Source of the DNA: Rhynchopus sp. YZ270_cl-10
Taxonomy: Eukaryota > Euglenozoa > Diplonemea > Diplonemida > Diplonemidae
DNA: 64,000 nucleotides
Assembly: GCA_964035575.1 (NCBI GenBank)
Contig: OZ037895.1
Coordinates: 620,001 to 684,000, forward strand
Direction: 5' to 3'
In this document: piece after piece, positions 47,946 through 59,210 of the stretch
How the letters are laid out: each line of letters begins with the position of its first letter
Position numbering within the stretch: the stretch's first letter is position 1
Made by a program: the position numbers and the translations under genes
Notes under the pieces: generated by a model
Databases searched by the model: none
Told to the model about the DNA's origin: nothing
What the model saw: only the letters and a program-made list of their open reading frames with translations

Positions 47946-48500
47946 TCACTTCTTCATACATTTCTTTTTCGTTACCTTCTTCACTACCTTTTTCGCTACC
48001 TTCTTGGCAACACTCTTTTTTGGAGACTCTTTCTTTGGTGAACATTTTTTTTTGGGGGAACACTTTTTCGCCTTCATTTTCTTCTTCTTCATGTTAATGG
48101 GTCGCTTCTTTGGCTTGTACCGGCGATTACATTGGAGTGCCGCATGGATTCCTTCTGGCACACCACCGTCTGCGATTGTTACGTGTTGGTTGAACTCCCC
48201 AAGTTCCTGGTCTTCACTTATTCCGATACACATCGCTCGCGGGGTGATGCGATGTTGTTTAACCTTGGCTGGCTTCTTACCAAACCGACGACCTCCGGTC
48301 TGTGCAGCTTTCTGCGACACAGCAATCACATCGCTCGATAAATGCTGCAGCACCGCTGTCAGCATCACAGCTGCCGAAGCGCTTACCCTCTTTGCGTACC
48401 CACGCTTCTTAAGCATCCCGCGCACCCGCCCTACAGGGAATGTCAGCCCTGCCATCTCTGATACCGAGACAGAAGGCCCCCTTCTCACACCTTTCCTCAT
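47946..48500 (-). CDS. Histone H2A variant (184 aa)
   Basis: Clearly H2A (GLTFPVGRVRGML, RGYAKRVSASAAVMLTAVLQH, VTIADGGVPEGIHAAL) but far from the clustered H2A: the loop before the docking region and many core residues differ, and the tail holds KKCSPKKKCSPKKESPKK and KKVAKKV repeats ending CMKK. It stands alone, and the 150 nt after its stop show no GGYGK stem-loop, unlike the clustered histone genes. Acceptor TTACCCACAG|ATG. Likely a replication-independent variant; no match to H2A.Z hallmarks is claimed. Confidence 0.88.
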   Translation of the reverse strand: MRKGVRRGPSVSVSEMAGLTFPVGRVRGMLKKRGYAKRVSASAAVMLTAVLQHLSSDVIAVSQKAAQTGGRRFGKKPAKVKQHRITPRAMCIGISEDQELGEFNQHVTIADGGVPEGIHAALQCNRRYKPKKRPINMKKKKMKAKKCSPKKKCSPKKESPKKSVAKKVAKKVVKKVTKKKCMKK

Positions 48501-49073
48501 TTTATGTTTTTCACCCCCCCTTTTTTACATCTGTGGGTAAGCGGGGGGTAGGGTGGGGGACCTTATGAGAAAAGTGAAGTAACATCGAAAAAGGGTTCTC
48601 ATATTTTAGGAAATTCAGGGGTAAAGTCCTTGAAAGGAATTTCTGGTAAAAGGTGAATCTAAAAAGCCTGTTGCTTAGTTGGGGCCTAAAAGGGGGTTTA
48701 AAAAGGCAGCTTTTTTTTCCTTCGTTGTGTAAATCAACGGGGGAAAATTTTTTGAAGTTTTGATAGACAATTCACGCCATCGCAAATAGTTTTTTTTTGT
48801 CTGATATCTTCAGAAAATCTCTCGGTTTCCTTCCTACGCACCCACCACCACCTTCCTCATACGAAACGAACGAAACTGGCCCATTAGAAGGATACCCCTC
48901 TAAGGCAAAGTGGTTTCGTTGATTGCACAATCCTCCTGTTTGAGTAATGATTTAACCGTACCGGTACTACTTTTTCTCCTTTAACGGTAGGCAAGGCTGT
49001 TTCAGTGTGTTTAATACAGCACCCAAAGGTTTAGTACAACAAACTATTTACAACAACTGCACTAAACCCCTCT
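48501..49073. other. Spacer without a supported gene
   Basis: Contains the H2A-variant 5' region and A/T-rich sequence; a partial hairpin unit GGTGAATCTAAAAAGCCTGTTGCTTAG lies near 48,655. Confidence 0.45.
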
Positions 49074-52000
49074 TCATCTCTGTGGTGGACGAAACGACAC
49101 GAAGCTGGACCGAAACGGAAGCGTCATTTCCTTAAAGCCCCGCCCCCCTAGCCCTGCCACTGCGGGAACCTTCTTCGGCGCCAGGAGGTTCGCCTCACAG
49201 GACGCCACCACACTGTCGAGCGGGTACCACTGCACCTTTACCACCTCCTCCTCCTCCACTTCCCCCTTTGCCTTCATCTTCCCTTTGTACTCTAAGCCCA
49301 ACCGTCCTGGGCCCAGGTATGTTGGTGGTGGTGGTGGTGTGTCTTCGTCATCATCGCTGTCTTCAACTATCATGTGTAGTTCTGCCTGTAGACGGCCTTC
49401 AAGGAGGTATGATTGAGTTGTAGCAAGGGAGAGACGGGCACGGTGCGCAAAGGAGTGTTCGGTTGCGAGGTTGGCACGCCAATGGAGGCAGAGGCTTTTT
49501 TGGATGGCAAGCGGTGTGCATGAGAGAATCCGTTCTTGCGCAGCACGGAGTGCAACGGAACGTGCCTTTGCATGACGCACAACGTCACGCTCCCTGCACA
49601 ATGCGGCTTCTGCTAGGTGCTGTAGTACAGACCGCGTTGCAGGCACCCGGTCGACCTGCAACATTTGTATTTCCTCCTCCACCACCGGCCTCTGTTCCAG
49701 AGTCTTCGTCTCCCCGTCTTCTTCCTTCCGTTGCTGTTTTACGGCGCGGACAGCAATAACAGAGTTCTGCATGATATTCGTCAACACAAAGAAGGTGTGA
49801 AGCACATTCGTCATATGCGGCTTCCTCTCTTTCATTATCCGGTGGGTCAGCGTTAAGGGGTCTGGCAGGACACCGCTTTTATAGCTTTGTCGAACCTGGT
49901 AAAGAATTTGCGGATAATTCCTGCATTCATCAACGGTGGATTCGGAGTGAAGATAATTAGCAAGACCTAGGTGGAGTCCACGCCAGGCACGGAGATGGGA
50001 ACGTTGGACGTTTGTGTTGTGGAGGGTGTGGGCGAGGCGGAGGCTGGATTTGAAATGATTCCTCCTGGTCTGAAATGTTTTCCATCGGAGCCAAACCTGG
50101 GCAAACTTTTCCCGACTATCACCTAACAACACTAATGCTGGCCACAACATCTTTGCCCTACTCCTTGCGACCACCTCCACATTGCTCGTAAACAACGCTA
50201 CCCGAGAGAGGTACTCCGTCCTCCACGTCTTCCAGGTGTTGTACACCACTGTAAGCCTCCGTCGTGAGCGATGGACCGCAGACAATGCATCGGCCTGCCG
50301 CACTGCGTGGAGCTCATACTGCCAACGGCGGAACGCAGAGAGACGCAGCTTAGTAGCATATGCGTGAAATGCTTTGCGTGCGAGAAGGTGTTTCGACAAC
50401 GCTGAAAACCAAGCATAAATGATGTGGCTGTCGAGAAAGGCGTCTGCCAGGGCAGCCTCACGACCTCGCTCCGCACGAACCTCAGGGGACACAACCAAGG
50501 CACAGAACGCCCTCTGCAGGAGCTGTCTCTCGTGCAGTGCTGACACTCTCCCCGATGCGAGCCTCCGTTGTGCATGCATCGCAAGGAGCCTTTTATCGGA
50601 ATGATGCGCGTGTCTTGTCACCCTACGCCATTCTTCGAAGATCTGCATCTTACCAGGCTCGCTCTGTATTAAAGGGAGGGGAGGTGGAGGAGGTGGTGGT
50701 GGTGGTGGGGAATATCTTTTAGTCTCATAATAATTTGTTATCTTTCCTTTTCTATTTTGCAAAAGGAAAAGGATGACGTTAGGGGTAAATTGGCTCGACT
50801 AGTCGAATCCGGTGAGGGAAAATGCATCAAAAAAAAAGGGGGTGAAACAAACGTGAATATTATGGGTGTTTATGAGGTTTTTCCCTTCAAAGAACAAACC
50901 ACAAAAAACAGTGTGGTTTTTGATATTCCCTTGGTGAACCGCAATGGTGGTGGTAGTTATATGACATACCCTAGGCTCCTTTAACAGCGTTGTAATGTGT
51001 TCATGTTCACTAAAGTCTCTCAAGGCTGGTTTGGATTTGTAGATCTTAACCCGCACCGCGATTTGCAAGCGATAAAAGACACGTCCTACAAGGTGCTGCC
51101 GTTCGAACAGAACACACTGTTGGGAGGACCACCAGATGCGGAAGGCTTTGAAACAGAGGTTGTGCCGTAGGCGAGAGAGGATACGACGTCGTGACGCCAC
51201 AGCTTTGAGGGTCCGTTGTAGCCAGGCATGCAGGACACACAGTACCCTGCGGGGAAGACGGATGGCGATTGCAAATCGCTCTAATTTATGCGCATCAGAG
51301 CGATGAGGCCGAACCGGGTCTCGGGTATGCGCAAACATCGTTCCCACAGCACCCCATTCATTGCACATCACAAATTGGTTGCGAATCTCCTCCTTCGCAG
51401 CATCCGAGGCTTGCTGCATCCTCACCAACTTTCTTGCCCCAGCAAACACAATCCCCAGCATTCTCTGCGCCTCCTCCGTTCTCTCCTCCACAGCCACCCC
51501 TCCCATCCCTCTCCCTTTATACGGATGCAACCCACCACCCACCCCTCGCCTCTCCTCCTTCACCCCACCTACATCCTTCGCACTAAAAAACCCCCCAGAA
51601 GAAGCGTGCCTCCCTTCCCCCAAGGCTTCGGTCACCTTCTTTAAATACGTCTCCATTACTTTGGCTTCTGTCTTTAAGGCTTGCTTTGGGGGGTGGGGTG
51701 ATAGGGTAACATCTGTTTCTTCCTCCTCCTCCTCCCCCTCCTCCTCTGACACCCATCCATTCCCGGGTGTTCGGGTTATTTCTATGTCAAATGTGGTTTC
51801 GGGGGGATCATCATTGGGAGAATCTTGTACAGCAAAGTCCTGAGGCGGTGCCACTACCGGGCACGCAGTGAAGGTAGAGGTGGGTATAGGGTCGACTCCA
51901 CCTTGGATAAACCTGGTACGATGCCGTGGTGAGCATTCGGTTAGCTCGATGTCAACATTCGCGTAAAGCCCCTGCGCGCAGACCTCCTCATCCTCCTCCT

Positions 52001-52847
52001 CCTCGCGGCTGATGCTGAGACTGGACAGTCCACTACTCCGTTTTCTTTCGTTCTCAGAACTCATAATAGACGCACTCCGAATCGATTCAGACCTTGATTT
52101 ACCCACAGGTTTATCCCCTTTCTTCGACACCTCAACTCGAAAACAGCTCACAATAGATGAACGCCGTCTACCTTGAACCTGATTTTCTTCAGAGCTTTGT
52201 ACAGAATTTAGAGAGGTTTGTAATAGGTCGCTTTGCATCATCTCCTCTGGAGGGATAGGGGTGGGTGCAGGAGTAGGGGCTGGGGGTGGTGGAGCGGAGG
52301 GCATGGATAGCCCAGCATTCTCTTTGCGGCATTTAGGCAGCTCTTCTGAACCCTGCCGGATCAGTTCTTCTACTCCGCTGGCAACGGTTTCGCTTTTAGG
52401 TACATTTTTCTTCGAATTTTTACTCACCCTCCTCGGTTTTTGTACGTACATAGGGACAAAGGAGACACCGTCCTCCACAGAGACTGTGAGGCCCGATGGG
52501 TCATCCGATTTTGGAATTATTGGGGTAAATGCATCAAATGAGACAAAAGAATTGCGGGGTTTGGCACGGCGACATAGAATAGGCCGGTCGTCTTCAGGGT
52601 CGCAGAGTGGGGGGATAGAAGGGGGTCTTGGTTGGGGGTGTTTTTTTTCGTGTTTGGCTTCTTTTTCGCGTGTGGCGCGTCCACGGCGGAGGCAAGAGAG
52701 GAGTTTGGTAGCAACCTGGTGTGTGCGGTCGACCTGTCCAAGTGCAGCAGCCGCCCTCATCGCACGCTTCTGCAGTTTGTCTTCAATGCGTTCAGCGCAA
52801 AGTTCGCTTCCCCATCTCTCTCGTTGGTCGTTAAGCAGGTCTTGCAT
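49074..52847 (-). CDS. Sfi1-like repeat protein, two exons (1,155 aa)
   Basis: Exon 1 50,970-52,847 and exon 2 49,074-50,663 join in phase 0 over a 306-nt intron (GTATGT...TTTAATACAG), linking LLKEPR to SEPGKMQIFEEW. The first 430 residues are disordered and acidic. Around exon 1's end and through exon 2 are repeated helices with paired aromatics: HAWLQRTLKAV, CFKAFRIWWSS, AFRRWQYELH, VYNTWKTWRTEY, VWLRWKTFQTRR, LRAWRGL. This is the Sfi1/CCDC191-like pattern, where each helix can bind centrin at basal bodies. Exon 2 could instead be a separate gene, since its start also resembles a trans-splice acceptor. Confidence 0.65.
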
Positions 52848-55446
52848 TGTATGTGCATGGTGTGGGGGAGAGGGAGAGGGGAAGAGAGAAAAGAGAAAAA
52901 AGGCAAATTAAATGGCAAAAAAAAGAGTGGGGAAATATGAAAAGGGAGGGTGGCCTTTTGGTGTGGTATTATTTTTTTTTATTAGAGGCGTTTTTGGAGT
53001 TTGGTAGAATCAGGAGGTAGTTGTAGTGTTTCATGGAGCTTTTTTTTTTTGTTTCAGTTGTGATTCTCTTTCGTCTCACTCTTTTTTTCTTTTTTTGGTC
53101 TCGCATCCTTGCTGAGCAAGGATGTTGAGGTGTGTGTGTGGACGAACTGTCAAAAGAAAGAAAACTTGAAAAGATGAAATGTGCCTCTCCGTGCATGCAC
53201 ACATCTCAGAAAAAAAAAGTTTAGAAGACAATACTAAAGCACCTTGCTTGATCATCTTTAAAACTCTCAAAAAGGGGTGTGTGGAGGACTTTCTTTGAAT
53301 GAATAGATAAGAGCGCAGAGTGGGATGTGAGACACAGACAGACTTGGCCCAAAAAGTGTTTTTTTTTTTTTTTTGTCAGATATGAACCAAAATCAGTACA
53401 CTATCTGGTCTGAGAGATTATCGTTTGGGTGGTGGGGAAAAAGGTACAACCCACGCACCGTGAAAACTTACTGAACGTTTTTTTTTCTACATATTTCCCT
53501 TCTCAATGTAATTTTTTTTTTTCATTGGGAGCAAGGAAAAGAGGGGTTTAAAAAAAAAAACCTGAAAAGATGAATGCTTCTCGTGCACACATCAAGGGAT
53601 AAAAAAGCAAAAAAAACAAAAAAGCTAGCCAAAAAATAAAAAATAAAAAATGGGACGGTGTTCTTAGATACACCTTTGCGCTTCTTCCCGCTTGTGTTGC
53701 AACATTTTGTGTTCCCCCTGAGATGCTAAATCTTTAAAAAATGTAGACAGTATGTTGCTTGTATGACTCGGGGGGGAAATAATAATTGGGAACGAGGGGG
53801 GGAAGAAAGACAATTCGATGAGAACTGTTTATCACATCACACTGTGTCACAAAAAAAAAAAAAAAAAAAAGAAGTCACAAATAAAAAGATGTTATTCAGT
53901 ACACATCTTTTGAACAAAGGAAAAAAAAAAGGCATTTTTCTCACATGGTGTTGAATGCTAACTGTATGCATTTTACGTTAAAAATCCTTTGAATAGTAAA
54001 CCATGAATTTTGCATTTCAGGGGGTCCCTCAAGATATTTTTGGGATAACAAAAAAATGGAGGAAAACAACAAAAAAAGAAAAGGTTATAAGATGATCCTA
54101 AGCCTCTCATTGCTCAATCACCTTTAAAATTGGAAGTAAGGGTGAAGAAACCCCGGCTGATCCGGCCAAATTGATTCGATAACCTATTACTTCTGGAAAG
54201 AAAAAATACTTTTTGTTTCTCCCTTGAGGGCAAAATCCAAGAGGTACTATTACCAATCTGTGGGGTGCGCAAAAGGTTTGAATTGAAGTAAAACAGACGA
54301 ACCCCTTTTTTGGCTTTTTTCTTTACCGGTTTTCTAACCCCACTTTTTCAAAAAAAACAAAAAGTGAAATAAATAGTTCAAACGCCTTTGGAAAGCAGGC
54401 ACTAACACTCCAAAAAGAAAATGTAAAGATGAAATACGTCCCCGGCGTACATCTTTTGAAACCCCAAGGGTTCATCATGTGTTTTTTGATAACACAGATG
54501 TCCCTAACAAAAAAAAAACCCTGTAAACATACCTTCACTGACCAGAACTGAAAAAAAAAAAGACATCAGAAATTGAAGATTCTGCTGTCACCCTTCGCTC
54601 ACCCTTCCCCCTTTTGTTGTAAGGGGGGGACGCCTTCAAAATAGACCAATTTTGGATACACACTGAGAAGGGAAAAGAGAGCAAAACAAAGAAAAGTTGA
54701 CAGATGCATATACTTCACGTGCATGCACATCTATTCAATAAAACGTGAAGTTGATAGTGCAAACGCCTCTGGGACGCAGGCATTGACACTCCGCGATACA
54801 ATAAAAAAGGGAAGGAAAAAAAGAAGAAAAAAAGAAAAAAAACAGAGGCGAAGATGCAGGTGCACACCTCAAATGCCCAAATGATCACTTTTTTTTTGAA
54901 AAAATGTTGAAATATGGTGTGCAAAAGAAAGGCACAAAAAAAGAGAGATCTTTGACCTCTTCGCAAAAATGCTGAGCCAAAAAAGTGAAGTTGAAAAAGA
55001 AAAAAAAAAAAAATCAACAAATCACACTGAAGAGAACAAGAGTCAACTTTTTGTTTGGACAAAAAAAAAAAAAAAAGGAAACTCTAGAATCAACACGAGT
55101 TTAGTTTTTTTATCAAAAGCCTTCCCTTCCACTCACACAACACGCCCATCGTTGACAACGGTCAAATAAGAACACAAAAAGAAAAAAAAAGGAGCATGGG
55201 AGAAAAAGAACCATGAAGAACGTTGAATAATCCCCTATTCCCTATCTCCTCCCTTGAGCGAGGAACGGGGACCTCTTCACGGCGTTTCTTTTTCCCGGTT
55301 TTTGCCCCCCTCCCTACCTTTTCTTTGCCCTTACTCAACCATACAACTTTGAAGCCCCCCTTTTTTGTGACTGCATTCCTTTTCTTCCCTTTATCCTCCT
55401 CCTCCTCCTCTTCCTCTGCATTTCGAAAAAAAAATCATTTTTTTTT
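52848..55446. other. 2.6-kb spacer rich in short hairpins
   Basis: No gene. AGATG...CATCT hairpins at 53,172-53,206, 53,568-53,593, 54,425-54,456 and 54,702-54,732, a CCTAAGCCTCTC unit near 54,085, and AGTG...GCCTCTGGG...CACT at 54,756-54,790. Long A and T runs separate them. Confidence 0.55.
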
Positions 55447-57773
55447 CTACAGCACCTGGTACCCCGAGGAGTGAAGGTAGAATGCCACCGGGGAGGCAAG
55501 GAGGGCAAGGGCAAGGGGGTAGGTCGCGGCCACTCCGACCTTGGCGATGATTTTTCTTTCCTGCTCGGGGAATGCCATTTTGTTAACAGTCTTGGGCCAG
55601 CCCACCTGAAGATGCCAGGCGATCATGGAGACTCCGAGGATGTAGATGATGAGATTGGTCACATCCGCGAAGACGTTGCTTTCGTGCAGGAAGTAATCCT
55701 TTGCCCCCGCCGCAGTCAACGGAATCGCCTCGGGGCTCTCATAGAAGTTAACATAGTGCACGTACACGAGGTACAGGAAGACGGTACCGGAGATGTTCAG
55801 CACACCGTTCTTCAGAGGGTTGGCCATGATGTACGACATTCTGTTCTTCATCTGAAGACCCGCAAGCGCAAGGTGACCGACAAACGCAAGAAGCACATAC
55901 ACCTGCATCGCAGCAAAGAGGTACGACCTCTCCAGCACTGCCTGGAAGGCGTTGAAGCCGTCTGCCCCGGTGAAGGCAAAGAGACTGCCGAGGGCGATGA
56001 GGAACATATAGGCGTAGAGGACGAGAGCTGTGCGGTGCAGCAGGGTGGGGAAGTTCTGGGTGAAGATGCCCGAGAGCACGCCTGAGAAGAGGGATTTAGA
56101 GAACAGCAGCGTCTGGTCCACTGCCGAGAGCGAGGTGCGTCCCTCCGCCTCGTCCAGGAGAACTTGCATCTTGGCAATCTCAGCGCGCAGTTCTGTAGGG
56201 GTACGTGCCTGCTCCACCTTAGGTTGCACAGCAGCCGGGCGCATTGTGAACGGCGACGGTGGAATAGTGAGAGCAGTGTGGTTTGTGACTGCATGCGCAT
56301 CAACAATCTCAGGGGTAAGGTCCGAGATGGAAGCCACACCACAAAGCTGCATCGACTTAACCAGCTCCTCCTTCAGGATTTCAAGCATCTTCACAATCCC
56401 TTCGCTTCCGTAGGCAGACCTGTTTCGTAGAGTAAAAGGGAAGTTAAAATAAAAAAAAATGCATACATAGAGTAAACAGCAGCCTTACCCAGACCAACAC
56501 CCTTTGCGCCAAGGGCAAGGGCCTTGAGGATGTCGGTACCTCTTCTGATGCCTCCGTCAACGTAGACTTCGATTTTGTCTTGGAGGTTCTTTGCTTTGAG
56601 TGCGGCCATGACCTCGGGGAGGACTTCGATGCCGCTGCGTGCGGTGTCGAGGTTGCGTCCACCGTGGTTGCTGAGGATGATACCGCGCACCACACCGGAC
56701 TCTGCCGCAAGCACTGCGTCCTCTGCAGTCTGGATCCCCTTCAGCACCAACGGGATCGTGGTGTGCTCTTTGAACCACGCAAGGTCCTCCCAGTTCAGGG
56801 CAGGGTCACGGTTCGCGTAGTTGCCTGCCTTGCGCGCTTTGGTTCCCTTTGCTGCAGCAGCCTGCTGCTGCTCTTGGCCAAGCTGCATTGCAATTTTGTT
56901 GCGCAGATCGCGTTCACGCTTTCCGGGAACAGCGGAGTCGACTGTAATGCAAAGGTTCTTTACCCCTGCAGCCTCAAGCTGCTTCAGCTGGTCGGCAACA
57001 ACGCTTTTATCGGGGTTGACGTAGATCTGGAACCACGCATCCTGCGAGGCCGTCTTTGCAGCAACGATTTCCCCAAACGGCTTCGAGGAGAGGTTGGGGA
57101 TCATGAACGGCACCTCTGCTTCTGCGGCGGCGCGCATCCAGGCGACTTCACCGTCTTCATGGCCCATTCCGCACATTGCGACTGCAGAGAGGTAGACAGG
57201 GAAGTCTGTTGAGCTGCCGAGGATGGTTGTCTTTGTCTCCACCTCCTTTACGTTGACCATCACCCTAGGTTTCAACCAGATGCGGTGAAATGCGGTGACA
57301 TTCTCTTGGTACGTCAACTCATCGTCTGCACCGGAGGAGTAGTATCCCCAGGCCTGCTTTTTACCGGTTGCTGCCATTTTGCGTTCTGCGATTGCCTCGA
57401 AGTCGCGGACGTTCAGCACTGCTTGGATCGGGGGGACCACCGGACCATCCTCAGGGGCAACAGGCTCGACGGAGGGGGCTCTTGCAGTGCTTCCGCCTTT
57501 CTTTGCGGAGGCAGGGACGGTGGTGTAGTCGACTTCTCCCTTGAGGCATTTGACGAGGCCGTCCTTGCCGAGGGTGAGGGTCATGATGCTCTCGGGGTGT
57601 GCGTGGAGGAACTGCTCGGTGCAGTCGTACCCGGCCTGCTCTAGGACTACCCCCTCGCCTCCGGGGTGCTCCGCGGCGAAGTCGGTGAGGTCGTACACCT
57701 TCCCTGCAATGACAACCCAGAGGTCGTCTGGGGTGTTGTGTTTCTTCACCTCATCGTAAGAGATCTTCGACAT
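55447..57773 (-). CDS. Flavocytochrome b2-type lactate dehydrogenase fused to an SdhC-like membrane cytochrome b
   Basis: Exon 1 56,467-57,773 and exon 2 55,447-56,419 join over a 47-nt intron (GTATGC...AAACAG) to give 759 residues; the splice restores GKAAVYSM|SAYGSEG. Residues 1-80 are a cytochrome b5 domain (heme HPGG near 36, partner His near 57-59). About 130-480 are an FMN 2-hydroxyacid dehydrogenase with YYSSGADDE, QIYVN, TVDSAVPGKRERD, LVLKGI and SNHGGRNLD, all catalytic residues kept. The last 240 residues have about five membrane helices with LLHRTALVL, GADGFNAF, GHLALAG, VHYVNF and AWHLQVGW, as in succinate dehydrogenase cytochrome b558. Strong pyrimidine tract and ATTACAG acceptor. 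Confidence 0.85.
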
Positions 57774-58351
57774 GATAAAAAGAACCTTCTTTTGTATTCT
57801 GTAATGAAGAGAGAGATAGAGAGAGGGGTGATCAAAGTGATTAAAGTGAAGGAAGAAAAAGTTGAAAGTATTAGTGGTGTGTCCTACTACCCCAAAATAG
57901 CAGAAAATAGCACCTCCCTTCAGCCGCACCAAAAAAATTCAGATGCCCAGAATAGCAGAAAGTAGCAGAAAATAGCGCAAAAAATAGCACCTCCCCCCTT
58001 CAGACACACCAATTAGTGGATAGAGGAGTAAATGGTAGGATGGTAGAAAGCTATTGTGGGGTTTGAAAATGTGGTTTGTTTTAAAAGTGCTTTGTGCGCT
58101 CTGCTTTTGATGTCGTGGTGTCGTAGATGTAAAGGAAGGACGCGATACTTTTGTATGAGAGTCTTATGGGGTTGGTAGCAAATGGAAGATGGGGGGGGGG
58201 GGAGAAGGGGATGTAAAAGAAAACTATATTTTTCGTATTTTTTTTTTTCATGGCTTTGCATTTTTCGTTTTCATTTTTCGTTCTTCTCTCGGTGTGAGAG
58301 GCTGAGAAAGGGGGGGGCGGGGGGGAAGACAAAATAAATACACTATAAAAA

Positions 58352-58470
58352 AAAACTTTGGAAGATGAATATACTATGCATATTCATACGTCCTTTTTTG
58401 GGGGCACAAAAAATATCTCAAAAAAAAAATTGAAAGATCAATGGATGCAAACAAATCCCATATGCCTTTT
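58352..58470. repeat. 120-bp direct repeat, first copy
   Basis: Matches 58,622-58,742 almost exactly. Each copy has the hairpin ATGAATAT-7 nt-ATATTCAT (58,365-58,387; 58,638-58,660). Confidence 0.8.
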
Positions 58471-58621
58471 GTGGCTAAGTATGAAGTAGTATCAGCGACA
58501 TCAGTGTGACATCTGCCACACAAGAGAGATCATCGCGCTCGTCTGCGGTGACATAAAAATGTTTAGTATAGTGGAGCACACTCTAGGGTGGCTACACTAA
58601 TACAACCAAGTTTTCAAAAAA

Positions 58622-58742
58622 AAAAAAACTTTGGAAGATGAATATACTATGCATATTCATACGTCCTTTTTTGGGGGCACAAAAACATATCTCAAAAAAA
58701 ATTGAAAGATCAATGGATGCAAACAAATCCCATATGCCTTTG
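58622..58742. repeat. 120-bp direct repeat, second copy
   Basis: Second copy of 58,352-58,470, separated by a 150-bp segment that ends in the 48-bp dispersed repeat at 58,570-58,617. Confidence 0.8.
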
Positions 58743-59114
58743 CTTCAGTTTCTATCAACTCTCTACAAAGGGGAATGGGTGGCGGCGGGAGGCTTCAAAT
58801 ACCACATGGTCCTTACTGTCAGCCCTGGGGATGGGGGTGTGTTGAATGCTTTGAGTACTTGGGTTTTTTAAAAAAAAATAGTAGAGGCACATCATCCGCA
58901 AGGGATGTACGCAGCACTCCAGTATTCTCTTCTGTGGATGTTCGTTGGTTCTTGTAACTTGTCTTCTTTTTCTGTTAAAATAAACTAAGATGAATTAGGG
59001 AATCTTTTTGTTTGGACCCGACACAAAAAGGCGTAGAGCATCGTCATACCGTCTCTAACACCATAAGTGGGGTTCAGGAATTCGGGGGAGAGAGGGGGCG
59101 GCTGCCCTGAAGTA

Positions 59115-59210
59115 CACCACAATGAGGTAAATGACTTAGTTTTGTGGTTCTACCATTTGTAAGACAACGGTGAAAACTACAAGTCAAGTCATTTTTACGG
59201 CACCGTCGTG
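59115..59210. mobile_element. MITE-like copy, CAC...GTCGTG family (96 bp)
   Basis: TA-flanked; right end CACCGTCGTG, left end degraded (CACCACAATG). Inner arms share AAATGACTT with the 61.0-kb copy. Confidence 0.5.

Noticed and set aside
58190-58330. G-run blocks as quadruplex regulators
   Set aside because: Homopolymer G tracts are common across the spacers here and could partly be assembly noise.
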